DNA of 8,532 nucleotides from JAAYJM01 sp964498585 (GCA_964498585.1 CAZCHH010000091.1:1-8532), one strand, 5' to 3'. Positions 1 to 5,868 are shown, numbered from the stretch's first letter. Notes: generated by a model not told the origin, from the letters alone. Numbers and translations are program-made.

Positions 1-590
1 GGAAAAGCAGCTATGTCTTTTTCTAAAGTTGCATTAGGCAATACGTTTGTCATTTCCCAAAGCGTTAAAAACCATTTTTTTTCTTGAAATTCTTTTTTAT
101 CAAGTTGTGATTCTTCCTTAATATCTTTAGAAATAGATTTGTAATCAAAATTTCCTTTTTGAAAGATAATAATATTTTCAAGTAAATTATCGGGATAAAA
201 ATACATTGGATAAGGGTGCTGAAGCAAAACTCCACTTCTTCTGCTTATTCTAATATAACCTTCCGGTTTTTTCCAAATAATTCTATCTCTATATTTAAAT
301 CCAGCGTCAATGAATATTTTAGTAGCGTCTGCAACTATTGGATATTTTTCTCCTTTAACAAGCATATCGTCAATGTTTAATACTGCTATTCTTCCTTGTG
401 CTAAAACTCTATATGTTTCTTTAGCAAAACTTTTTATTACAGTTAAATAATCATCATAATCTGAATATAAATTCTCATAATCAAAAGGTGCATTGAAATA
501 GGGTGGTGATGTAACCATCAATTGCACTGATTCATCTTCTATTTCTTTCATTGATGAACAATCACCGATAATTAATTTATGTTTTGTCAT
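1..590 (-). CDS. Site-specific DNA amino-methyltransferase, C-terminus cut by window edge
   Basis: This frame starts at ATG 590-588 and stays open for 196 codons to base 1, so the 3' end is missing. Residues 6-11 (LIIGDC) match the usual opening of beta-type amino-methyltransferases. TSPPYF at 27-32 is catalytic motif IV, with SPPY more typical of N4-cytosine than N6-adenine enzymes. RVLAQGRIAVL at 61-71 and the segment around DRIIWKKPEG (102-111) are the next conserved blocks. Residues 140-146 (IIIFQKG) and W-E-M near 180 follow. The FxGxG SAM-binding motif I of this permuted class would lie just beyond the edge. No restriction endonuclease is visible beside it, so it may be solitary or have a partner outside the window. 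A 149-bp gap separates it from acpS, so it probably has its own promoter. A GGAG lies about 15 bases before the ATG, too far to be a clear SD. The family call is secure; the modified base is inferred. Confidence 0.9.
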   Translation of the reverse strand, partial: MTKHKLIIGDCSSMKEIEDESVQLMVTSPPYFNAPFDYENLYSDYDDYLTVIKSFAKETYRVLAQGRIAVLNIDDMLVKGEKYPIVADATKIFIDAGFKYRDRIIWKKPEGYIRISRRSGVLLQHPYPMYFYPDNLLENIIIFQKGNFDYKSISKDIKEESQLDKKEFQEKKWFLTLWEMTNVLPNATLEKDIAAF

Positions 591-673
591 AATTTATGTT
601 TTAACTCCAACTCAAAATTTGTCAATTTATTTTCTCTTGTAATCATTGTTTTTATTTAATGTTTAATAATTCT

Positions 674-681
674 CAAATATA
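674..681 (-). promoter_or_regulatory. Candidate -7 promoter element (TATATTTG) for the methyltransferase
   Basis: On the minus strand these bases read TATATTTG, an exact match to the Bacteroidota TAnnTTTG -7 consensus, about 84 bases before the methyltransferase ATG. No TTTG is visible at a suitable -33 distance. In DNA this AT-rich such a match can arise by chance, so it is only a candidate. Its position in the one sizeable gap in front of this gene supports it. Confidence 0.3.
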
Positions 682-693
682 ATAAAGTTTTCA

Positions 694-710
694 ATAAATG
701 TATCATTTAT
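694..710. promoter_or_regulatory. Perfect 7-bp inverted repeat, possible operator
   Basis: ATAAATG is followed by TAT and then CATTTAT, giving perfect 7-base arms around a 3-base centre. It lies 13 bases upstream of the TATATTTG element as read toward the methyltransferase, about where a -35/-33 region would be. That geometry suits a dimeric repressor site controlling the methyltransferase. There is no T-tract on either side that would favour a terminator. Chance is possible in such AT-rich DNA. Confidence 0.3.
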
Positions 711-739
711 ACTAAATTTGTTAATGAAAATATTTTTTT

Positions 740-1114
740 TCAAATTTCTTCCATTACTACGAATGCAATTGCATTTTCTTTTGTATGCGAAAGAGAAATG
801 TGAACTTTATATTTACCCCATTTTTCAGCTAAATCTCCAGTCAATTCTAAAACAGGCATACCAGACTTTTCATTGCGGATGCCTATTTCGTTAAATTTGA
901 AACCCTGGGTTATTCCCGTTCCTATTGCCTTGCTGAATGCTTCTTTAGCTGCAAAGCGTGCCGCATAATGGACATACTTTGTATCTTTAAAAGATTCGCA
1001 GTAATCTATTTCAGTTTGAGTATAAATCCGCTTTTGGAAACGCTCTCCAAATTTTTCAAGCACTTCCTTAATACGTTCTACTTCTATTATATCTACGCCG
1101 GTGTTGAGTATCAT
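740..1114 (-). CDS. acpS: Holo-[acyl-carrier-protein] synthase
   Basis: AcpS transfers 4'-phosphopantetheine from CoA to the conserved serine of acyl carrier protein, activating it for fatty-acid synthesis in the cytoplasm. At 124 residues it has the usual length. GVDIIEVERI (6-15) carries the Mg2+-binding Asp8. RFAAKEAFSKAIGTG (53-67) carries the second metal ligand, Glu58. FNEIGIRNEKSGMP (74-87) and the terminal HISLSHTKENAIAFV block (105-119) complete the family signature. The start at 1114 is fixed by the conserved N-terminus beginning only a few residues in. No SD is visible; the leader is an AT-only-like heptad repeat array. It lies 56 bases downstream of the membrane-protein gene, so it may share that transcript or start within the repeat region. 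It is a housekeeping gene flanking the putative defence island. Confidence 0.97.
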   Translation of the reverse strand: MILNTGVDIIEVERIKEVLEKFGERFQKRIYTQTEIDYCESFKDTKYVHYAARFAAKEAFSKAIGTGITQGFKFNEIGIRNEKSGMPVLELTGDLAEKWGKYKVHISLSHTKENAIAFVVMEEI

Positions 1115-1120
1115 AATAAT

Positions 1121-1162
1121 TGTTAATTATTAATTATTAATTGTTAATTATTAATTGTTAAT
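1121..1162. repeat. Six tandem 7-bp units (TRTTAAT) upstream of acpS
   Basis: Reading the plus strand, six consecutive 7-base units run TGTTAAT, TATTAAT, TATTAAT, TGTTAAT, TATTAAT, TGTTAAT, differing only at the second base. They fill most of the 56-bp gap between the membrane-protein stop (1171) and the acpS start (1114), ending 6 bases before the acpS ATG. Copy number could vary by slippage and alter acpS promoter spacing or leader length; that role is inferred. Confidence 0.85.
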
Positions 1163-1170
1163 TTTTTTGT

Positions 1171-1800
1171 TTATGGTTTTCGGTTTATAGTATCTGAAAC
1201 TTTATTTAATGAGTTGGTTATACTTTTTAACTCATTGAATTGTTTTGAAATATTTTCTAAATTTTTATTTATTGATTCTAAATAATGAGTATTATTAAAA
1301 AATGCTACTTTTTCATCATAAATTATATTGTCTAAATCAATAGTACATTTTTCGTTTGAAAATAACTTACCAGATGAATCAGAATAACTAATAGAAAAAT
1401 TATAAACATAATTTCTAGTTGAATCCTTAATTTTTAAATATTGTGGACCTATATTTAATACAAATTTTATTTCATATCCAGGTGATATAAACTTTTGATT
1501 TAAAAAAGGAGAGATGTTTAATAATTTCTTCTTCGTTTTTTCTACTTCAAGAATGATATCATCAACATCAGGTTCTATAGAAATAATTGTATTGAATGCT
1601 GGTCTTTTTCCTATATTTCTAATTCTTAATATAATTTGATGGTTTTCCACCAAAATATCGACAACGACATAAGGCCTTAATTCTTCTGCTAAAGCATTTT
1701 CAGTTGATTTTAGCATCCTTTTTGTTAATTTAGCATAATACCAAGTAATAAATGCTAAAACCACAGTTGCAATTGCTGTTATCCAATCAGATATACTCAT
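1171..1800 (-). CDS. Single-pass membrane protein with cytoplasmic beta-rich domain and coiled coil
   Basis: I do not recognise a named family. The 209-residue product has one hydrophobic helix at about 5-23, followed by a basic stretch (KLTKR, 24-28). By the positive-inside rule this puts the rest of the protein in the cytoplasm. After a short linker helix, LRPYVVVDI (41-49), IILRIRNIGKRPAFN (56-70) and ISPGYEIKF (105-113) look like strands of a small beta-sandwich. This arrangement is common in uncharacterised bacterial membrane-anchored proteins that begin with the same helix. Residues about 173-205 have heptad-like spacing and probably form a coiled coil, suggesting oligomerisation. The start at 1800 has no clear SD but the helix needs it. 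It lies 47 bases after the TIR gene and shares its very low G+C. In this setting it could be a membrane effector or anchor for the TIR protein, which is inference only. Confidence 0.75.
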   Translation of the reverse strand: MSISDWITAIATVVLAFITWYYAKLTKRMLKSTENALAEELRPYVVVDILVENHQIILRIRNIGKRPAFNTIISIEPDVDDIILEVEKTKKKLLNISPFLNQKFISPGYEIKFVLNIGPQYLKIKDSTRNYVYNFSISYSDSSGKLFSNEKCTIDLDNIIYDEKVAFFNNTHYLESINKNLENISKQFNELKSITNSLNKVSDTINRKP

Positions 1801-1847
1801 ATTTTCTAATAAAATTTAAATATTTAATATAATTAGTTAAAAAAATT

Positions 1848-2327
1848 TTAATAAAATTCATTAATAAATTCATTTACTAAATCAGATATTTTTGAACTAG
1901 AATTTTTTTCTAAATTTAACTTTTCAGAAATATCATCAATTAGATCTAATAAATCATTTTTTTTATTGGTATACTTTGTTTGTTTATTTTGAAATGGTTT
2001 AGGAAGCTCCTCTATTGAGAGATCTTCTTCAATAATTATTGGAATTGCTTTATTTAAGAACCAAGCTATTCCAGTTTCAAACTGAACCATAGAAGATTGT
2101 AAAGCATTTTCTGAAAAAGCAGAAATTACTAATTCACAACTATTAGTTTCTTCTTTAATCATTTGATAAATTTCAGTACCAGACTTGAATTTATATCCAT
2201 TTACAGAAGTACATCTTATATTTTTATCTGATAATCCACTAATTGAATTTTGTAGAACAAATATTAATTTTTTTATAATATCAGCATCTTTACTTGAATG
2301 AGAAATAAATATTTTTATTTTTTCCAT
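1848..2327 (-). CDS. TIR-domain protein, probable NAD+-cleaving signalling enzyme
   Basis: The frame is open to 2426, but ATG 2327 is the better start: AAAGGG sits about 8 bases upstream, and the 33 extra residues would overlap the end of the preceding gene and look like no domain. From 2327 the protein has 159 residues. KIFISHSSKD (5-14) is the first TIR strand and BB-loop entry. RCTSVNGYKFKSG (38-50) followed by IYQMIKEE, and ISAFSENALQSSMVQFETG (68-86), match bacterial TIR domains of the 'CTSVPGYxxxxG ... S..V.FE.G' type. Glu84 in FETG is in the position of the catalytic glutamate of TIR NADases. Essentially the whole protein is TIR domain, with a helical tail from about 120. Stand-alone TIR proteins in defence systems make NAD-derived signals or deplete NAD+. 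A separate sensor or effector is therefore expected nearby; the flanking small protein and membrane protein are candidates. Confidence 0.88.
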   Translation of the reverse strand: MEKIKIFISHSSKDADIIKKLIFVLQNSISGLSDKNIRCTSVNGYKFKSGTEIYQMIKEETNSCELVISAFSENALQSSMVQFETGIAWFLNKAIPIIIEEDLSIEELPKPFQNKQTKYTNKKNDLLDLIDDISEKLNLEKNSSSKISDLVNEFINEFY

Positions 2328-2345
2328 TATGATACCCTTTTGATT
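2328..2345 (-). promoter_or_regulatory. Ribosome binding site that sets the TIR gene start
   Basis: On the minus strand an AAAAGGG run lies about 7-8 bases before ATG 2327. No comparable sequence precedes the in-frame ATG at 2426. This decides for the shorter product and removes the overlap with the upstream small gene. Confidence 0.6.
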
Positions 2346-2376
2346 TAATTCATTGATAATATCTATCATTGATTTA

Positions 2377-2628
2377 CTAAGGTTGATTATTTTGAATATT
2401 ACCTCTATATAAATTAAGATATTCAATTCCTTTTGATTTTATTATATCTAAATGTGCAATAAATGTAGAATCTTCAAAAGATTGTATTATTCCATCTGCA
2501 AATTTCTCTTTAATTAATAATGCTTTGTGCGCAATTATAGTTGATTCATCATAGTTACTTAAATCAACTTTTTCTTTGCCTTCTAATTTAAGCAAAAGTT
2601 TTAGAATTAATTTTTCATCTCTTTTCAT
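2377..2628 (-). CDS. Small MKRD-type protein, DUF2513-like, probable winged helix
   Basis: The 83-residue product begins MKRDEKLILKLLLKLE, the hallmark opening of DUF2513-type proteins, which are small, often phage- or island-borne, and of unknown function. The middle (YDESTIIAHKALLIKEKFADG, about 26-46) reads as a recognition-helix region, and IKSKGIEYLNLYRG (63-76) as the closing strand and helix ('ITxxGxEFL' in relatives). This order suggests a winged-helix fold that could bind DNA or protein. It is shorter than I would expect for the family, mainly in the wing segment. AAAGGC about 8 bases before ATG 2628 is a reasonable SD. It lies 32 bases after the nuclease-like gene and 49 bases before the TIR gene, so it is probably co-transcribed with both. 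A regulator or adaptor role for the TIR protein is inferred from position only. Confidence 0.7.
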   Translation of the reverse strand: MKRDEKLILKLLLKLEGKEKVDLSNYDESTIIAHKALLIKEKFADGIIQSFEDSTFIAHLDIIKSKGIEYLNLYRGNIQNNQP

Positions 2629-2660
2629 AAATGTTGCCTTTAGATATTTTATAAAAATTT

Positions 2661-3263
2661 TTACTTATAAATTCCTTTGAATTTGCATTTCATTAGTATA
2701 TTTATTGGAATTGCTTTTTTTTCATCTTTTCTGTATTGGATTTCATTTGCATTTATACTGGGATTAAATGGAACGAGTTGCTCCATTGATTTTGTCTTAA
2801 CAAAAGGTTTATTGTAAGCGCGGCTTGTAATAAGAAGGCGGGCTACTCTGATTTTATTCAAACTGTCAGCGTTTTCGTAATTTATTTGAATTGCCTTAAT
2901 CAGGTAATGCAGAAATGCCTCCATACTATTAAGTTGATTTTTAGCGCCGCCGGCTTTATTCGACTTCACTTCAATTATTATGAAATGATGATATGAATTT
3001 TGATATTTATAAATAATTCCATCGCTGCGTTTCTTTATCCAGTCAATCGTAATCAAATCTGTATTATGCAATTTCTGAATTTCTCTTTTATCGAAAGTAA
3101 ATGCAAAAAAAGAATTATCCACTTGATTAGCATTAATTTTTACAGCTTTCAAATCTCCTTCGTTTTGTGAATTTTTTATAACAAAGACAGAGCTATTTTG
3201 AGGAAAAGTGATTTCACATTCCTCAATTAATGATTTCCTTAATATTGAAGCTATTGATTTCAT
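2661..3263 (-). CDS. PD-(D/E)XK-like nuclease candidate paired with the ATPase
   Basis: The 200-residue product is not a named family to me, but its centre carries a PD-(D/E)XK-type active-site pattern. RSDGIIYK places Asp81 on a strand. FIIIEVKSNKAGGA follows, with Glu98-x-Lys100 at the end of a hydrophobic strand. Then comes the helix start KNQL (109-111, Gln110). N-terminal Glu15/Glu16 in the first helix could be the additional acidic residue seen in this fold. The DGI...IIEVKS...A..QL arrangement is typical of restriction-like endonucleases and Holliday-junction-resolvase-like folds. It starts at ATG 3263, just 2 bases after the ATPase stop, with GGGATAG as a possible RBS inside the ATPase end. 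This indicates tight translational coupling and a likely complex. It could instead be a non-catalytic relative or a substrate-recognition partner. Confidence 0.68.
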   Translation of the reverse strand: MKSIASILRKSLIEECEITFPQNSSVFVIKNSQNEGDLKAVKINANQVDNSFFAFTFDKREIQKLHNTDLITIDWIKKRSDGIIYKYQNSYHHFIIIEVKSNKAGGAKNQLNSMEAFLHYLIKAIQINYENADSLNKIRVARLLITSRAYNKPFVKTKSMEQLVPFNPSINANEIQYRKDEKKAIPINILMKCKFKGIYK

Positions 3264-3265
3264 TT

Positions 3266-4627
3266 CTATCCCATAATTGAATAGTAAATATCGTTTGATA
3301 CCTGATTGATTTTATAAATGGTATCGTCAAACAACTTCAGTTCAATTCCCATATTATCAATAGGAGCAGGTAAAATTTTATGCTTTTCAATGAAATACGC
3401 TTTTACTTTGTCCGGGTGCAAAATATCAATTTCTTCATACTTATTTTCTTTCATAATCCTTTCTTTTTCAACGAAATCGTTAGAAAGCATAATCAAATTG
3501 TTAAACTCTTTAATCATATAATCGCTGTGAGTTGTAATCATCACATCAATGCCAAGATTAACAAGATTTGCAATCAATCGCGCAATATGCATCTGATTTG
3601 AAGGATGCAGATTTAGCTCCGGCTCGTCTATCATTAAAATGTCGTTTGGCTGTGCAATTGCTTTCATATAAACAAACAAAAGCAAGAGCGACTTCGTAGC
3701 AGAAGAGGTTACGTGCAGTGGAATTGCTTTAATCTTGTCTTTTTTCCTTTCCTTGAGCGGCTCGAAAAGGATTTGGTCCTCTTTTATTACGAAACTGCCT
3801 TGCAAAATATCTTTTATTTTATTGAGCAGATTCTTGTGTAAAACCTTGGATTGCTCTAAAATAAAACTATCTTTTTTGAATAATTCATAAATGTCGCGGA
3901 CTAAATCTATATTGAATTTAATTGAATTCGGATATCTTGATAAATTTTCAAAAAGTAAAGCAGGTATGTCTAATTTATTATGCTTTGAAATTTTTTCAAC
4001 CAGAATATTCTTGTTTACATCTAATTCTTTATAAAACAGAGAAACGCCCGTTCGCTCGGAAGTAATAATAAATGGTTTTTTTATATGTTTTCCAATTAAG
4101 AAGTTGAATATATTTTTAGAAATCAAATCGCTTAAAAAGAAATCCGGAGTATTTTGATTGGTTTCGGCTTTTAAAAGAATATCCAAATCGAAAGAATTTT
4201 CCTCTTTAAAAAAAGTAATTGTATCCTGCTTGGAAATTTTAATTGTTGATTCAATTCTTTCAGTCAAATCGTAATCGAATTGATTGAGTTCAAAATTAAA
4301 TTTCATATCCTTGAAAACTTCTTTATCAACGCTGAAAATGTCATTAATTACGTTTTTATAATTTTCAGAAATTTCCTTTAAAATCAAGGGAAAATTGTTA
4401 ATGAAATTTTGCAGGTCAATGCGCGTTTTACCATAAGTTTTCAAATCGCTTAGTGTTGAATCGTCAATTTTAATAATAGGATTCAGCAAAACAGAGGATA
4501 GGAAACCGAAAATAGCATAGTTGATGTAGGTTTTCCCGATGTTGTTATTTCCTGCTATAATCGTAAGATTGCCCGGAGTTATTTCACCTTTATCAATATA
4601 ACCAAGATTTTCAAATGTAAATTTCAT
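3266..4627 (-). CDS. OLD/RecF-like AAA ATPase
   Basis: This 453-residue protein is an ABC/SMC-type ATPase of the AAA_15/AAA_21 kind found in many phage-defence modules. GNNNIGKT (26-33) is the Walker A motif. SSATKSL (308-314) is in the place of the ABC signature. DILMIDEPELNLHP (329-342) is Walker B plus D-loop, with Asp334 and catalytic Glu335. ITTHSDYM (364-371) contains the switch His367. Residues about 50-280 are a variable helical insertion, with SERTG at 190-194 as seen in related proteins. There is no C-terminal TOPRIM domain, so it is not a full OLD nuclease or GajA. The nuclease activity is probably supplied by the gene that starts 2 bases downstream. The ATG at 4627 is right because conserved strand 1 begins at once; no SD is visible. 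It opens the five-gene run, so its promoter should lie in 4628-4908. Confidence 0.9.
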   Translation of the reverse strand: MKFTFENLGYIDKGEITPGNLTIIAGNNNIGKTYINYAIFGFLSSVLLNPIIKIDDSTLSDLKTYGKTRIDLQNFINNFPLILKEISENYKNVINDIFSVDKEVFKDMKFNFELNQFDYDLTERIESTIKISKQDTITFFKEENSFDLDILLKAETNQNTPDFFLSDLISKNIFNFLIGKHIKKPFIITSERTGVSLFYKELDVNKNILVEKISKHNKLDIPALLFENLSRYPNSIKFNIDLVRDIYELFKKDSFILEQSKVLHKNLLNKIKDILQGSFVIKEDQILFEPLKERKKDKIKAIPLHVTSSATKSLLLLFVYMKAIAQPNDILMIDEPELNLHPSNQMHIARLIANLVNLGIDVMITTHSDYMIKEFNNLIMLSNDFVEKERIMKENKYEEIDILHPDKVKAYFIEKHKILPAPIDNMGIELKLFDDTIYKINQVSNDIYYSIMG

Positions 4628-4784
4628 ATTATCAAATAATAAATGGCTAACATTTTTTAAGAAATTAAATTAAGAAATAAATCAGAAACAGCAAAATAAA
4701 ATGAGTTTTTTAAGTAGAGCAAAGTAATTTCAAATTTTAAGTTTAATTGTGGAAGAGAAGAAAAAGCATACACATCTTGTTTTT

Positions 4785-4801
4785 AAACTTTCGTAAAGTT
4801 T
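4785..4801. repeat. Perfect 7-bp inverted repeat
   Basis: AAACTTT, a CGT centre and AAAGTTT form a perfect small palindrome next to the T-tract of the predicted terminator. Its arms have only one G:C pair each, and no T run follows it on the minus strand, so it is a weak hairpin. It may be an operator for the downstream ATPase operon or a chance structure. Confidence 0.35.
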
Positions 4802-4808
4802 TGGTTTT

Positions 4809-4849
4809 AAAAAAAGCGATGTCATTGGTATTGAAGCTAAGAATGACAC
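4809..4849 (-). terminator. Probable terminator of the receptor-lipoprotein operon
   Basis: On the minus strand GTGTCATT (4849-4842) can pair with AATGACAT (4826-4819), giving seven Watson-Crick pairs plus one G-T pair around a 15-base loop. CGC and then seven T residues (4815-4809) follow. It lies about 60 bases after the lipoprotein stop. The long loop and AT-rich stem make it weaker than a textbook rho-independent terminator. Confidence 0.5.
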
Positions 4850-4908
4850 TTAATATATAAAATAATAATCTTGTTAAGCACTACAATATATTATTCAGTT
4901 GCCCGTAA

Positions 4909-5856
4909 CTACATTTGATTTTTAATTAAAAAGAAATCGTGGCTTATTTGAGAAGCAGAACCGAATACACCAATAGCTCCATCAACACTTGAAAGAAGCG
5001 GGTCGTAACTCCCCTTAATTACGTGCTGTAAAAACCAGTTCAAATAATTTTGGTCTGGAACGTAAATATTTACAGTATGCTTTCCAAACCACTTAAATAC
5101 AGTCCAGACAATCGGAGTTTTTGTTGTAGGCAAAAAAGACCATGTCGATATATCGTAAAAAAATGTTTCATTATCTTCATTCCAAGGTCTTATTATTCTT
5201 CTGTTCTTTTCATCTGTAGCTGGGGTTAAATATTTTCCGTAATCTAAAGTGTCGCGGCAAACAACACTTAAAATATAGAACATATTGTTATCTACAGGTG
5301 CATATTCAATTCTTAATGAATCAACAGGAGCGAGTTTTAAGGTATCTTTAGGATAATAAATTACAGTGCCGGGAGTATATATCCAGTTTGTTTTCTTTGG
5401 AGTAGTAGTTTTTCCTGTAATCAAACTTCCGTCTTTAAGTTTAATTTCTAATGTATAAGTCGTTTCGGATTTCACTTTTTCAGTAGTATCAGGAAAATAA
5501 TATCCGGGATTATTATTGCTGCGAAAAACTAAGTTATATTCTTTCCCTTCAGTTCTGATTATAACTTCAGCATCATCAATTAAACTTGCGTTATAATCGA
5601 ATGGTTTGTTAAGAGGTTGCGAACGCATTACTATAATGTTTTCTATTGGTTTATCCACAATTAAGACTGCCTCAACAACGGTTTCCGGAATGTAATCAGA
5701 AGGAAGCGGGTCTTCACAAGATGAGATAAAAAACGTTAGAAAAGTAACAGGAATAATATATTTGAAGAAAATAAGCATTAGATTAGTTCTTTCTTCTTTC
5801 TCTATTTTTTCTGGAATGGTATAATTTTTTTTAGAATTAATATTAATTTGTTTCAT
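4909..5856 (-). CDS. DUF4249-type outer-membrane-associated lipoprotein
   Basis: The 315-residue product has a hydrophobic signal segment at about 28-43 and a lipobox, FISSC, with Cys47 as the lipidated residue. EDPLPSDYIPETVVEAVL follows, which is the usual start of mature DUF4249 proteins. Repeated beta-strand segments and a C-terminal GVFGSAS motif (about 296-302) fit this family, which in Bacteroidota sits beside TonB-dependent receptors. It probably acts as a surface or periplasmic accessory, perhaps in substrate capture; the function is not established. The gene begins 9 bases after the receptor stop. The start at 5856 has a good SD (AAGGTGAA) but gives a long 26-residue charged stretch before the signal. 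An internal ATG at 5778 would give a conventional lipoprotein signal but lacks a good SD. I keep 5856 with some doubt. Confidence 0.85.
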   Translation of the reverse strand: MKQININSKKNYTIPEKIEKEERTNLMLIFFKYIIPVTFLTFFISSCEDPLPSDYIPETVVEAVLIVDKPIENIIVMRSQPLNKPFDYNASLIDDAEVIIRTEGKEYNLVFRSNNNPGYYFPDTTEKVKSETTYTLEIKLKDGSLITGKTTTPKKTNWIYTPGTVIYYPKDTLKLAPVDSLRIEYAPVDNNMFYILSVVCRDTLDYGKYLTPATDEKNRRIIRPWNEDNETFFYDISTWSFLPTTKTPIVWTVFKWFGKHTVNIYVPDQNYLNWFLQHVIKGSYDPLLSSVDGAIGVFGSASQISHDFFLIKNQM

Positions 5857-5868
5857 ACTTTCACCTTA
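5857..5868 (-). promoter_or_regulatory. Ribosome binding site supporting the upstream lipoprotein start
   Basis: Minus-strand AAGGTGAAAGT directly precedes ATG 5856 at normal spacing and overlaps the stop codon of the receptor gene. ATG 5778 has only an A/G-rich stretch upstream. This argues for the longer product and for translational coupling to the receptor. Confidence 0.55.

Larger units (their letters stand above)
4628..4908. other. Intergenic region between lipoprotein operon and ATPase island
   Basis: This 281-base spacer must hold the end of the receptor/lipoprotein transcript and the start of the ATPase transcript. I see the hairpin plus T-tract described separately and a second small inverted repeat. 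In the half nearest the ATPase I found no exact TAnnTTTG element and no convincing -35/-10 pair, so its promoter is not identified. No coding potential of note. Confidence 0.6.

Noticed and set aside
713..720. TAAATTTG on the plus strand as a -7 promoter element
   Set aside because: No plus-strand gene lies downstream; it would only run antisense into acpS. Probably chance in AT-rich DNA.
2328..2426. N-terminal extension of the TIR gene to ATG 2426
   Set aside because: It would overlap the last 50 bases of the DUF2513-like gene, adds 33 residues unlike any TIR domain, and has no SD, whereas ATG 2327 has AAAGGG at good spacing.
3318..3601. Plus-strand open frames of 67 and 73 codons
   Set aside because: They lie fully antisense inside the ATPase gene over its conserved Walker B and C-terminal part, have low-complexity hydrophobic content and no supporting RBS.
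3266..4627. ATPase as a full OLD-family nuclease or Gabija GajA
   Set aside because: The protein ends about 80 residues after the switch histidine, too short for a TOPRIM domain, and no TOPRIM acidic motifs are seen.
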